Source: an uncultured Oscillospiraceae bacterium | GTDB lineage: Bacteria > Bacillota > Clostridia > Oscillospirales > Oscillospiraceae | Length of the DNA: 64,000 nt | Direction of reading: 5' to 3' | Assembly (NCBI GenBank): GCA_947623745.1 | Contig: CANQHN010000004.1 | Span: forward strand, 1-64,000 | Shown: positions 17,101 through 24,925 of the stretch, piece by piece | Position numbering within the stretch: the stretch's first letter is position 1 | Layout: each line of letters opens with the position of its first letter | Translations under genes and position numbers: made by a program | The notes under the pieces: model-generated | The model's database searches: none | Told to the model about the DNA's origin: nothing | The model's input: only the letters and a program-made list of their open reading frames with translations

Positions 17101-20007
17101 TTCACCATTTCTGTCAGTCGTAAATTCGTAATCGCCATTGGTGACAGAAGAAAATCTAAAGGTGGCTGGACCGACGCCGGAATTGGTGCGAGCGTCCCGT
17201 TTGAAAAGGATGGCCCCACCCGGCGTGGGGATGGGGATATCGGGGTCATCCGGCGGTTCCGTTACATCGGATTCCCCGTTGGTGAAGGTCACCTTTGCCA
17301 TGGCGGCGGTGGTGGTGAACTTTTTGCTGGCCATATCGGCGGTCCCGCCGGTGCCGGTAATCGCGGTGAGCAGAGAGGGATCGTCCTCCTTCACTTCGCA
17401 TCGGAACGAATCGTCCGCCTCAAAGGCGATACGGATCGTCTCGCCGCCCTTCAGGGAGAACTTCAGACCGTTGCCGCTACTCGTGACCGCACTGGTGCAG
17501 TCCGCCCCATTTTTTGTGGCAGTATAGCTGGAGGGATTGCTCGCGGTATAGGTCACCGTGAAGTCCCATGCCTGATTTGCGGGGATGGAGCCTTCGACCT
17601 TTTTGGTGACCTCCAGAGTAGTACGGTCCTGATCCGGCTGCTCGAAGTTGAACGGGGTCAGAATGTGGAGCCCAAACGAGCGGCGCTCCGAGAAGATGGT
17701 ATCCCGAATCTGGCGGGAGGAGGAAATGCTGTCTACAAAACTGTCTGCCTCAAGCCAGCCATTGGTGGAATGCAGTTCTTGGCCAGTGGGCACACCGGTC
17801 TCATCGAGGGGATATTCCAGGAATTGATGATCCTTCGATTGCCTCATCCACTGGGCCATATTTCGAATGGTAGAGGCCTGGTCCCAGATGAGGTTGTATC
17901 GCTCGGCAGGCTCGTTATTATACAAGCTATAGGCCATCATCTCCCGGAGCGTATAGGCACGCCGGACACCATCCGGGTCAACAAAGATGCCGCCTGTCTC
18001 AATGATGACACGGTATTTGGTGCGGAGGTTGCCCTGGGAATCGTGGACATACTCCGACCACTTGGTCAAGGCGTCCTCTTTGCTCCAGCCGGTGCCCGCT
18101 CCATTGGTTTCACTCAAGCGCCCCAACAAATACACAAAAGCGTCGTTGGCTTTATAGACGTTATAGAGATTGTTTGGCGTCACGGGATGGGGGTCCGTCC
18201 CCCACATAGAAGTGTAATCGCCATTAAGCCAGCCAGTGGACCAGCTGCTGGAACTGAGGTTGAACATCTGCTCCTTCTGCTGGTCCGTGATTCCAGTCGC
18301 CTGCTGGAATTCATCCGCGGTGGTGATCAGGCGGCTGTTATGCGGGCCGGTGGCATCGTAGGCATAAACGGTGCCGGCCATCAGCTGCCCGGGGTTGGAG
18401 GAAGCGTTAAACTGCAGCGCGTTGGAGTTATACCAGGTAATCTGGCTCCTGCATTGTGCGGCATCCCACGTTTCATAGGTACCTTTGCTCCAAACGACAT
18501 TGAGGGGCGTACCGACAACACGCCACGCGCTGCTGTTCGTGAGATCTGTTACGACGCCCTGGGGGAACTCGACAAGCGTGAACCTCAAAAAGGTGCGCTT
18601 AGGATCGGTTGACCATGCCACATTGCTTGTAGTCGGCCTCTGACCACCCGCGCTGCCGGGGTTCAGGCCGCCGGTGTCGCCATTGGCCGCGCTGACTGTC
18701 ATAATGGGAGAGCGCACACTGCGTACCCCGCTCAGCTCCGACAGCGCGGCGTGGGGATCGATGCTGTATGCCCGATCAATGTTGTAGTCGCCTTTGGTAT
18801 TGATCGCGGTCTTGCCGGCGGAGCTGCCCTTGGCCATGACCGTGGAAATCGCGGGGTCATTGTAGTGCCACCACTCACTGGCCAGGGGAATCAGGCCGGC
18901 ATCGGTGCAATAGTGCTGAAGTTTCTTCGCGCCTTCGCTGGCCGCAAACTGATCCGTCCAATTCTCCAGGGCCGTGGGCATGGACCAGGAGCTCACGGGG
19001 GCTTTATACCGAATCGCCGCGGAACTCAGACGGTGCATGGGAGTAGGCATCTCATACTCGGTCCATGCTTCATATTTCTGATATGTGACTCCACCCAGCT
19101 CGTACTGGTGAAGCTCCGCGGGATCACCTTTGGCGAGGGACATGTCCACAGCCAGGCCAGCCTGGTGGTTGCTGGTGCCAGAAGCAATAAACCAGCCCTG
19201 ATTTCGTGCATACCCCATGGCGATGGCCTTATCCATATCGGCGGCCACAACAGCATCGCTGTCCCACAGGGAGGCAAAGCTGTCCCGCACAGCGGACTGG
19301 ACGGCGGCGGGCCGGAAGGTCTCATAGATGACCAGGGTATCGCCGTTGGCCATGGCGGCCTTCTGGGCCACCGCCAGACGCTCTGCCAGCGTAAACATAC
19401 AGGGCACGATATACTCATAGCGGCTCAGACGCTCATTGAACTGCCGGGCCTGATAGAACTGCTTCCCAGTCACACCAGGGAGCTCTTTGCCGTCCACGGT
19501 CTGAAAGACGCTTCCGGTGCTGTTGGTCAGGTTATAGGCGGCGCCGGGCAGGACGTCAGGAAGATTGATAAAGATAAGGGCCTTATCCACCCAACCTGTT
19601 TTATTGAACTTGCCGCCCTTCCAGGCAGTCACACTACCGTCGCTGCCAGTGGCAAGACCGACTTTGACACGGTCGCCGCCGCTGTACTCCAGCAAGGCAA
19701 AGGGGACAGGAGCGGCGCCGTCCGAGGCGGGAACCGCCGCGATCTGACTGCCGCCTGTGGCCGCGTCATAGACTGGCAGTGGCAAGCAGGTGCCATTCCA
19801 ACCGGTCGAGCCGGCAAGGTTCGTTTCAAAGCTGCCCGTGGGTCCGTAGACCGGGGCGCTGAGGGTGCTGGCAATGGCGGCGCCATCCGTTTTGTCAGCG
19901 GCAAAGGCCGTAGCCGGGAACATCCCAACCACGGTGATCAATGCCAGCAGACAGGCCAGGAGCCGATTCCAGCCGCATTTGAAGCCATGGGAAAAAGATT
20001 TCAGCAT
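11194..20007 (-). CDS. Giant surface adhesin: VanY peptidase + 19 CnaB domains + C-terminal LPKTG
   Basis: 2937 residues. A signal peptide (1-~36, ending TAFA) is followed by a VanY-type D-Ala-D-Ala carboxypeptidase domain with SNHQAGLAVDM (~278) and SEWWHYND (~374). Residues ~450-850 are a domain I do not recognise, then one FctA-like domain. From ~930 to ~2760 I count 19 CnaB/SpaA-like domains of ~85-100 residues, mostly with a Lys in strand 1, a Glu in VTE and a closing Asn, the triad that forms internal isopeptide bonds. A DUF11-like domain follows. The chain ends TLPKTGY with no hydrophobic segment or basic tail. The ATG follows AGGAGGAATTCTTTTC. Presumably binds recipient cells or forms fibres during conjugation. 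Confidence 0.85.
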   Translation of the reverse strand: MLKSFSHGFKCGWNRLLACLLALITVVGMFPATAFAADKTDGAAIASTLSAPVYGPTGSFETNLAGSTGWNGTCLPLPVYDAATGGSQIAAVPASDGAAPVPFALLEYSGGDRVKVGLATGSDGSVTAWKGGKFNKTGWVDKALIFINLPDVLPGAAYNLTNSTGSVFQTVDGKELPGVTGKQFYQARQFNERLSRYEYIVPCMFTLAERLAVAQKAAMANGDTLVIYETFRPAAVQSAVRDSFASLWDSDAVVAADMDKAIAMGYARNQGWFIASGTSNHQAGLAVDMSLAKGDPAELHQYELGGVTYQKYEAWTEYEMPTPMHRLSSAAIRYKAPVSSWSMPTALENWTDQFAASEGAKKLQHYCTDAGLIPLASEWWHYNDPAISTVMAKGSSAGKTAINTKGDYNIDRAYSIDPHAALSELSGVRSVRSPIMTVSAANGDTGGLNPGSAGGQRPTTSNVAWSTDPKRTFLRFTLVEFPQGVVTDLTNSSAWRVVGTPLNVVWSKGTYETWDAAQCRSQITWYNSNALQFNASSNPGQLMAGTVYAYDATGPHNSRLITTADEFQQATGITDQQKEQMFNLSSSSWSTGWLNGDYTSMWGTDPHPVTPNNLYNVYKANDAFVYLLGRLSETNGAGTGWSKEDALTKWSEYVHDSQGNLRTKYRVIIETGGIFVDPDGVRRAYTLREMMAYSLYNNEPAERYNLIWDQASTIRNMAQWMRQSKDHQFLEYPLDETGVPTGQELHSTNGWLEADSFVDSISSSRQIRDTIFSERRSFGLHILTPFNFEQPDQDRTTLEVTKKVEGSIPANQAWDFTVTYTASNPSSYTATKNGADCTSAVTSSGNGLKFSLKGGETIRIAFEADDSFRCEVKEDDPSLLTAITGTGGTADMASKKFTTTAAMAKVTFTNGESDVTEPPDDPDIPIPTPGGAILFKRDARTNSGVGPATFRFSSVTNGDYEFTTDRNGELEPIQWWDPTESAGRYIKPGEYTVTELIPPPNYTATQEVKQIKLELDADGNPIPAGPLVFSNLAKVGLRIVKYDRLSHRPMGGVTFEIFKDNSSVGRYETNGSGEILLTDIEPGTYRAVEVDTGDGSHILDETYQEIELEAGDGIKDLIFYNDTKPGLKLVKVDSSDLSKTIPGARFRIEAVSGDWGPQEFTTDGSGEIDLSDLPTGSYVVTELECPGYVVDDAQRIIHLRANDTAQFVFSNTKKPALRLVKTSADGTPLEGVTFRIAPIEEGSHSLDRTTDANGEILIEGLEPGIYSVVETATLPDHIQDTTEYHVQLTPGRTAELRLSNDKRPSLVISKTDKDTGEPVPGVTFTLRGADGPTITTKPTGEDGKVVITDLLPGVYTVTEQSVPENYILDPTPQTITLFPNREGQIAFQNHQRPTLTISKVDINGKFLPGAIFEVKTKTGVKIGDFTVGPDGKVTVPNIHLDEGYYIITEIQAPEGYILDPTPHEVYLRAGKVTEVSIENEKKPSLTIQKIDSVVGDGVKGAKFEIWVAKDQDKDGTYTKLPSAYYTDANGRIELDNLDTGWYKIVEVEPPAGFMLKDPSEQLVYVEHDKAVTATFENIPKSALVIRKIDSDTGAPLANAWFRVRYLGGTSGSGGTIIGEYQTSSNGNIVITGLEAGTYVVEEISAPHGYVMDTAPQTAYISGKEQDCITLTFTNSKYGSVLVKKVDSVTGAPLSDVQFYITTSDGAVVGNSNGYFVTDSAGTILIPDIMPGTTLVVKETRTRPGYILDEVPQTVKITSNETKTLEFRNQPTGSLLIRKVCSVNPSVTLQDAEFKVMYSDGMLIGDSNGVYRSDENGEVRIDGLIPGKSVIVTETKAPAGFIIDTQSQTVVIQAGKTVTLTMKNQPKGQLIVQKRDSLTGQPLPGAEFRISTAAGCEVGLDGVIGSSTLTQNGLFVTDSNGEIRVTNLAPGAYVLTETRAPDGYVMDSPSTNVVIGASGDTQTVVVTNTPKGNLVVTKYDSVTKKPLEDAEFKITNANGELTPDNEGLTSTNGKYRTDANGQIVLSKLLPGTYIVTETRAPDGYVMDSMPQTVVVNAGDTQNLEFYDEPLCSITIRKIDSVTGKPVPNTEFEVKYSNGNLIGRFTTGKDGTVTVTGLIPGSTVVVTETRVPKGYVLNTTPQTFVVQSGSSSMTSGSGWTSGTGSTGGSAGSSGSGAGGNNDLTFENDPTTTLVIQKFVEGTENQPLKGVEFLVTDSSGAVVGPNNGYYYTDKDGRITITDLEPGVTVTARETKTLEGYVLDGTPQSIKIKVGEVQALTFWNQKAGELVIRKLDSKTKQPLAGVEFELTYAGGGYVDNANGHLSSNGLYTTDSHGEIHIFGVTGTIVVKETRTIPGYTIDESTRIQTVTVNPQDTQTLVFYNDPKQALTIQKFVDGTTDPIQGVTFLVTDSSGAVVGTSNGEFVTDRNGRIVLTDLVPGTTITAKEVRTVDGYVLDTTPQSILIKQGEAQTLTFYNKPLGGLELIKVSESDKTQRIKGVTFEIRKMDGGLVDTITTGDNGRVFLPMDAGDYYAVEIETAEGFKLDSTPHYFTIQDGKTTKLTVTNAPFSGIIIHKVDSVTGDGIYDVKFLVYDANKTPIGEYTTDDRGYIYIDDLTVQGKGKLFIRELEAAPGYELDKEYKTVYVQPGKTIEIEWTNVPITGQFQIYKYAAEANEVTGTPAGAPLQGAVYEISEARSGKVVDYITTDARGVAASRPLPLGRYKIVEVTAPAYWQVSGKTFDETLEYSGQIIKVSDYDKPSNLGVSITKRGNAEGLAGSQMRYDFTVANTSNVPLESFYWHDRVPTDATRATVFTTGTYSFRLNYRILYKTNYSAAYQVLASNLITTSNYSFSLNAIPMQAGEYVTDIYLDFGKVPVGFQSTGNPTLTVQILGTVPNGYQIINRADVGGKYQGTWQTAQASWVTIVRKLTPNPTLPKTGY

Positions 20008-20048
20008 GAAAAGAATTCCTCCTATTTTCTAAAAATTGCAAAAAAGGA

Positions 20049-20077
20049 AAAGGGCCGCACTTTTTGTGCGGCCCTTT
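20049..20077 (-). terminator. Hairpin between the SLH/NlpC-like and giant adhesin genes
   Basis: A perfect 12-bp stem (AAAGGGCCGCAC / GTGCGGCCCTTT) is followed on the minus strand by TTTTCCTTTTTT. It lies between two genes of the same direction, so it may reduce rather than stop readthrough into the adhesin gene. Confidence 0.75.
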
Positions 20078-20160
20078 GGCTGGTACCCGGTCATCTTTCG
20101 GCCGGGGCTATTCATTTTGGGGATCGGCGGTTTTAGATGCATAAGCCTCCTTCTGCTTAT

Positions 20161-21336
20161 TCATGATGCGCCGGCAAGCGTTGGAACGCCCCAGGCGTTG
20201 ACGCTCCGGCCAGAGTATGGGACATTCCCCGGATACCTGGTCCAGGCCTCCAGGCGGTAGGTCTTTCCCTCCGCCTCTGTCCCGTAACAATCCAGACATT
20301 CCCGGCTGTACGGGCTCCCGCGGTCCGGCCAGTAAACGACCGCGCCATGGTTCCCATCTGTGTAATGGACCGCATTCATCTCATTGGGAGATTCGATGGC
20401 GACCATTACATGCCAGACCTTGCCGGTATCATTACGGATCAGGAACAGGACGTCGCCCGGCCGGATATGAGAGAGATCCGTCACCTGACGGGCAGGATTC
20501 GCTGTGTCACCGAAGATAAGGGAGCTGACCATATTGGCGTAGCCGCCGCAGGCGTAGACCCCGCTGACCCAATATGCATCCGTAATGCGGTTGGCTACGG
20601 TGCTGGGGACCTCGTTCTTGTATGTCCCGGGGACCTTGCGCGTCCCCCAGACGGTCCCGCTGGGCCAGTCTTTCTCAATCTGCCGAAGCAGTTCCAGTAT
20701 GTTTTCCTCTGTGACGGGCCTGCCATTGGTCAGATAGCCGTCGCCAGTTCCTGTGCTCTGCGGGTCCACAGGCCGGGAGCCGGTCAGAACGCGGTAGATC
20801 AGCACCGCCATCTCGCCTCGGGAGATCGTTGTGGCGCTGGCGGTAGGCTGGTCGATCCAGCCCAGGCTGGCGGCGCAGGATACGGCGGTGCTGTAGCTCC
20901 AGTAAGAGCCGCCGGCATCCGCGATATCCCGGACCCGCAGCATAACTGTGCAGGCCGCCGCGGGAGTCACCGGGTCCGCCGCTCCGTAGTGGAGCCTGTC
21001 GTAGCCGGCTACCAGGTTGTTTCGGACGCAGTAGCCCACATAAGGCGTGGCCCACTGGGGGACGTCGGTGAACTGGCAGCCCCGCTCGTAATAGGCAGTA
21101 TTCGCCGCCAGTTCGTCCTCGCCGCCATGCAGCCGGGTGAGCAGGACAGCCAATTCGGCCCGGTTCAGGCTGGAATCCAGGTTCAGATCCCCATTCTGAT
21201 CCCCCACCATGATGCCCTGCTCCCGCACATAATCCGCGGCGGCCTCCTGTTCTGTCCGCCCCGCCGCAAAAGCGGAGCCGGCCATGCTCAGGCAGAGTAC
21301 GGCGGCCAGCGCCAGGGACATGATTTTACGCTTCAT
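20161..21336 (-). CDS. Secreted SLH-domain protein with NlpC/P60-like amidase domain
   Basis: About 391 residues. A signal peptide (MKRKIMSLALAAVLCLSM...FAAG) precedes two to three SLH-type repeats (~30-190; e.g. NRAELAVLLTRL, SRGEMAVLIYRVL) that bind secondary cell-wall polymer. The C-terminal half has VYACGGYANMVSS with a candidate catalytic Cys, RPGDVLFLI, and KVWHVMVAIE with a candidate His, as in NlpC/P60-like cysteine hydrolases. The ATG at 21336 is placed by GGAGGTCATTTCA. Possibly a wall hydrolase held on the cell surface to remodel peptidoglycan for the conjugation machine. Confidence 0.75.
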   Translation of the reverse strand: MKRKIMSLALAAVLCLSMAGSAFAAGRTEQEAAADYVREQGIMVGDQNGDLNLDSSLNRAELAVLLTRLHGGEDELAANTAYYERGCQFTDVPQWATPYVGYCVRNNLVAGYDRLHYGAADPVTPAAACTVMLRVRDIADAGGSYWSYSTAVSCAASLGWIDQPTASATTISRGEMAVLIYRVLTGSRPVDPQSTGTGDGYLTNGRPVTEENILELLRQIEKDWPSGTVWGTRKVPGTYKNEVPSTVANRITDAYWVSGVYACGGYANMVSSLIFGDTANPARQVTDLSHIRPGDVLFLIRNDTGKVWHVMVAIESPNEMNAVHYTDGNHGAVVYWPDRGSPYSRECLDCYGTEAEGKTYRLEAWTRYPGNVPYSGRSVNAWGVPTLAGAS

Positions 21337-21408
21337 TGAAATGACCTCCATTCATATTGTGGTACCCTTTTATACGGAAATGAACAGAGGTTTTTCAACA
21401 AATTCCGC

Positions 21409-22242
21409 TTACTTTTTTTCCACAGCCTGGACCACGACCCGGCTCTCCGGATGGTCGGCTAGGCAAGTGGTGATGGTGATGCGGTTGTCGGCAGTGGACT
21501 GGAGATAGCTCCAGTCGTCATTGGGAATGATCTGAACGACGGTGACCTGATAGGTGCGGGTCCCGTAGATGGTGGTGTAGGTGATGGTGTCGCCCTGTTC
21601 CAGGTCCTTAATGGACCCGATCACATACTTAGATCCCCGGTTATGTCCACACACGCAGACATTGCCATCCCAGCCGGAAGAAGAACTGTAGTGTCCCAGC
21701 CCTTTCTTCATGCTTTCAGTGGTCTCACCCTCCCAAACCTTCATGCTAATGCCAAGGGAGGGGATCTTCACAGTGCCGATGCTCCCGTCGCTATAGGCCA
21801 TGCCCGTAACGCTGGTATAGGCCGGCTGCTGATAGGTGGGAGTGGCAGGAACAGAGGGGACGGTGGACGAAGCTGCGCCGGAGCTTACGCCAGCCTCAAC
21901 GAGCTGCGTAATCGGACCACCGCCGCCTTCCGCGCCATAGCCGTAACCGCCTCCGCCAGTAGCCACAGACTGCTGAAGGCCGGGGAGGGTGGTGCGTTCC
22001 ATCACGCCGGTCATGGTGCTGCTTTGGATGCCGTACTCCAATTCCGGGACCTGGTAGTCCACGACATTGGGGCCGCCGTAGTTGTACTCGGACCCGTAGA
22101 CGTCCTCGTAACTGGTGCTGTCGTAATAGTCCTGGGCCGCAGCGGTTTCAAAATCATAGTCCGCAGCAAAGGCCGGGACCGTCAGAGACAGCGCCGCCAT
22201 GGCGGACAGCGCCAGCGCAATCAGTTTCTTCATGTGTTTCAA
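21409..22242 (-). CDS. Sortase (class D-like) of the ICE surface module
   Basis: 277 residues with a signal peptide (MKKLIALALSAMAAL...AFA), a ~120-residue low-complexity Tyr/Gly/Ser linker, and a sortase domain in the last ~120 residues. The catalytic triad is visible: His in VCGHNRGSKY, Cys in ITITTCLADH, Arg in ESRVVV. Class D is my best guess from the short TITTC loop. TTG start after AGGAGGATTCCG; it overlaps the upstream gene by 4 nt. The only LPxTG-like substrate in view is the giant adhesin next to it. Confidence 0.85.
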   Translation of the reverse strand: MKHMKKLIALALSAMAALSLTVPAFAADYDFETAAAQDYYDSTSYEDVYGSEYNYGGPNVVDYQVPELEYGIQSSTMTGVMERTTLPGLQQSVATGGGGYGYGAEGGGGPITQLVEAGVSSGAASSTVPSVPATPTYQQPAYTSVTGMAYSDGSIGTVKIPSLGISMKVWEGETTESMKKGLGHYSSSSGWDGNVCVCGHNRGSKYVIGSIKDLEQGDTITYTTIYGTRTYQVTVVQIIPNDDWSYLQSTADNRITITTCLADHPESRVVVQAVEKK

Positions 22243-23396
22243 ACGGAATCCTCCTTTTCTTCCGATGGATCAAATTCATGCCAGTCCCCAGGATGGTCCT
22301 GGAGGACGGTATAGGTGTAGTTAGCCCCGCGGTGGCGGACAGTGAAGGTCTTACCCAGCAGCTTCTTTGCCAGGGACCGCTTGATCTCCACGGCGATGAT
22401 GCCCTCCGGATATGGGTCAAGGTCCGTGATATCGATCTCCGGCCGTTTGGACTCCACCCGGAACTTCGCCACCAGCTTGTAGTCCCTCGGCTGGTCGCCG
22501 GGGATATAGACATATACGTTTTTCCGGCGCAGGAACAGGAAAACGCCGGTCCCGCCCAGGGCTGCGAGCAGTAACGCCAGCAGGAGCGGACCGCCGATGG
22601 CGGCGAGTTCTTCTGCCGGCAGGTCAGCATCCGGGTCGTCCGCCGGATCGGTGGGCGCGGGGGTATCCGGCACGATCTCGGTACCCACATAGACCACCGT
22701 ATAGGTGATGCTGTCCACCCCGGAGGCAGTCGCCGTTCCTTTATACTCCGCGGTGCTGACGTAGCCGGTGGCTACCTGATAGCTGTAGGACGCGGAATAG
22801 GTGGCGACCGCCTGATAGGAGCAGGGCATCAGGACATCTCCCACCAGGTCGGTGCCGATGATCTGCCACTCCACATTGGAGAGGGTGAGCGTCTTTCCGT
22901 CCTTGACCGTGGTGGACGGTATGTAGGACATATCGTTCCGGTCCAGCGGCCCGATGGTCTTGGTGGCTGTGGTCCGTCCGCTCTTGGAAGCGTACCCCGC
23001 AGCCTCGGTGGTGATAGTGGTGTGGTCCAGAGCCAGCTCACCGCTGAACTCCCCATCGTCATAGGGAATAGTAGGGGCCAGCTGCTCCAGAACGACATTC
23101 AGATCTTTTTTCCCGGTCTCCACCGTTACGGTCTCGGTCACCTCTTTGGTTTCCAGGAAGGTATGCTCCTCCTTGGTGGTATATGCCCAGATATAATGAT
23201 AGCCGTCGTAATCAAACGGCGGCTCTTTCAAGGTTGCCGGGTCTACATCCGGAGAGAGCGTATAGGTCTTGACGATTCGCTGCTGGCCGTTCAGGTTCTC
23301 CACCACCAAATTGTCGGGCACTTCGGAGGCCAGAGCGGTGGGGATCAGGGACACGGCCAGCAGCAGGGACAAAAGCATCGCTTTCAGTTGCTTCAT
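22239..23396 (-). CDS. Signal-peptide membrane protein of the surface module
   Basis: About 385 residues. A signal peptide (MKQLKAMLLSLLLAVSLIPT...ALAS) precedes an extracellular beta-rich region of ~230 residues, an acidic Pro-rich stalk, one membrane segment (AIGGPLLLALLLAALGGTGV), a basic stop (RRKN) and a ~100-residue cytoplasmic domain. I do not recognise the family. The ATG at 23396 has AAAGGAGT 7 nt upstream; the ATG at 23402 is too close to that site. Its topology could link the surface apparatus to the inside of the cell. Confidence 0.7.
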   Translation of the reverse strand: MKQLKAMLLSLLLAVSLIPTALASEVPDNLVVENLNGQQRIVKTYTLSPDVDPATLKEPPFDYDGYHYIWAYTTKEEHTFLETKEVTETVTVETGKKDLNVVLEQLAPTIPYDDGEFSGELALDHTTITTEAAGYASKSGRTTATKTIGPLDRNDMSYIPSTTVKDGKTLTLSNVEWQIIGTDLVGDVLMPCSYQAVATYSASYSYQVATGYVSTAEYKGTATASGVDSITYTVVYVGTEIVPDTPAPTDPADDPDADLPAEELAAIGGPLLLALLLAALGGTGVFLFLRRKNVYVYIPGDQPRDYKLVAKFRVESKRPEIDITDLDPYPEGIIAVEIKRSLAKKLLGKTFTVRHRGANYTYTVLQDHPGDWHEFDPSEEKEDSV

Positions 23397-23408
23397 GGGC
23401 ATACTCCT

Positions 23409-24917
23409 TTACAGGTTCTGACGAATGATGCGGGTGATGATGCCGACAGCCACATCCTGCTCCGGGTCCAGCCGGGTGACGGAAAAACTGACGTCATCCC
23501 GTTTTCCGGGGGTGCGGCGGTCATAGCAGGCGTGGGCGATGGCGTTGGCGCCATTATTCAGCCGAATAAACACCATCCCGTTCCGAACGTCCGTCACCCG
23601 TCCGGCGTAGCGGCCCTGGACAACACACTTTTTCAGTGCGCTTTCCTCATCGTTCTGGAACACGCTGCGCACATCCACGGTGACCGCCAGATTCTGAACA
23701 GTGTCGCCGGTGATCTTCTGCACGCGGACCAGGATGGTGTCGCCAATATGGTACTTCTCACCGGCGTCGCCGATCCAGGAGCGGGAGAGGCCGCGGGCCA
23801 CGATGGGGCACTCCACCCCGAACACCTCTACCCGGATCATCTTCTCCGCCACGGATACCACACGGGCCTGCACGACACGCCCTTCATAGATCAGGCTCTC
23901 GCCCAGTTCATTTTTGTCCAGATAGAAGGTTTGGCGTTTGCGGTACATGGCGTCCTTCCGGCTGCCCACGGCACACCGCTCCTTATTGTCGTGGCCCTTG
24001 ATCACGAAGTCGATCTCCGTATACAGGCGGGTCATTAAGATACGCCGCAGACGGTCCATCAGCTCCGTGTACTCCGGGCCGGTAGGATACGGGTCGGGAT
24101 AGAGCAGCATCTCTTTGAGAGGGATCACCACACGGAATCCCTTGTAGTTGACAACGCCCACGGTGTTTCCGGTCGCCGTCCGCTCCACGCTGTCCAGCGT
24201 GCCGGTGAGGATACGGCGGGTCCAGTCGGCGTTCTGGATCTCATGCCAAATGGATGCCCGTTTGTCTTCCTCCGTCTGCAGTTCATCCCGGGCGGTAATG
24301 GTCAGAACACGGTCCCGCTCCGCATCCCTGATTTCAGCGGTGCTCCGAGCCGAAGCGCGACGGCGGCGGGGAGGTGAAGCATTGGCGGCAGGCCGGGAAC
24401 TCTCTTCCTCTTTCACAGAGGTATCCTGCTCAGCGAGAGGTTCCTGCGCCTGGGGCACTTCCGTTTCATCCTCAGCTGCCGTATCCAGCGTCAGGGGGGC
24501 CTCGCTGTCCTCCTCCGAAACAGGACCGCTTTCGATCCAATCGTGGAGCAGTTCCTCGAACTCCTGATCCGTGTCACCCTCCCCGGAATCTTCCTCCTCG
24601 CCGAGGTCAGGACCAGCCCCATCATCGAGGGCATCTTCCTTGGGAATATCGGGGGGAGAGTCCTCCGGGAAACTCTCTTCCGCTGCGGTGGCATCCGGGC
24701 CGGGGGGCTCGGTCACCTCCGGGCTGTTCCCCACCTCGGTATCTCCAGTGGTGGCAGCGTCATCCATGACCGCGGAGCCCTCGCCGGCGTTGCTGTCCAT
24801 CTCCTCTCCGGGCGGGGACGCGGCCGTATCCGGGGTAAGGGCGGCGTCCATCGCGCCGCTCTCAGGGGATACCGCCTGTTCCACCTGCTGGTCGATCACA
24901 GTTTTCTTCCTTGGCAT
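23409..24917 (-). CDS. S1-like RNA-binding-fold protein with acidic N-terminus
   Basis: About 502 residues. Residues 1-~210 are very acidic and low-complexity (many E/D/P), followed by a basic patch (PPRRRRASARSTAEI). The C-terminal half holds repeated S1-like beta-barrel segments such as LTGTLDSVER, YHIGDTILVRVQKI and YAGRVTDVRNGMVFIRL. Proteins like this are conserved in clostridial conjugative elements, with unproven function. The ATG at 24917 lies 13 nt from AGGAGG, a rather long spacing. Sits between the coupling protein and the surface module. Confidence 0.65.
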   Translation of the reverse strand: MPRKKTVIDQQVEQAVSPESGAMDAALTPDTAASPPGEEMDSNAGEGSAVMDDAATTGDTEVGNSPEVTEPPGPDATAAEESFPEDSPPDIPKEDALDDGAGPDLGEEEDSGEGDTDQEFEELLHDWIESGPVSEEDSEAPLTLDTAAEDETEVPQAQEPLAEQDTSVKEEESSRPAANASPPRRRRASARSTAEIRDAERDRVLTITARDELQTEEDKRASIWHEIQNADWTRRILTGTLDSVERTATGNTVGVVNYKGFRVVIPLKEMLLYPDPYPTGPEYTELMDRLRRILMTRLYTEIDFVIKGHDNKERCAVGSRKDAMYRKRQTFYLDKNELGESLIYEGRVVQARVVSVAEKMIRVEVFGVECPIVARGLSRSWIGDAGEKYHIGDTILVRVQKITGDTVQNLAVTVDVRSVFQNDEESALKKCVVQGRYAGRVTDVRNGMVFIRLNNGANAIAHACYDRRTPGKRDDVSFSVTRLDPEQDVAVGIITRIIRQNL

Positions 24918-24925
24918 TTGTGAAA

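Noticed and set aside
16990-18612. 540-aa plus-strand ORF
   Set aside because: Antisense to the adhesin; no recognisable motif.
11194-20007. Possibility of several separate pilin genes
   Set aside because: The frame is open throughout with no internal stops or start sites with ribosome-binding sites, so it is a single gene.
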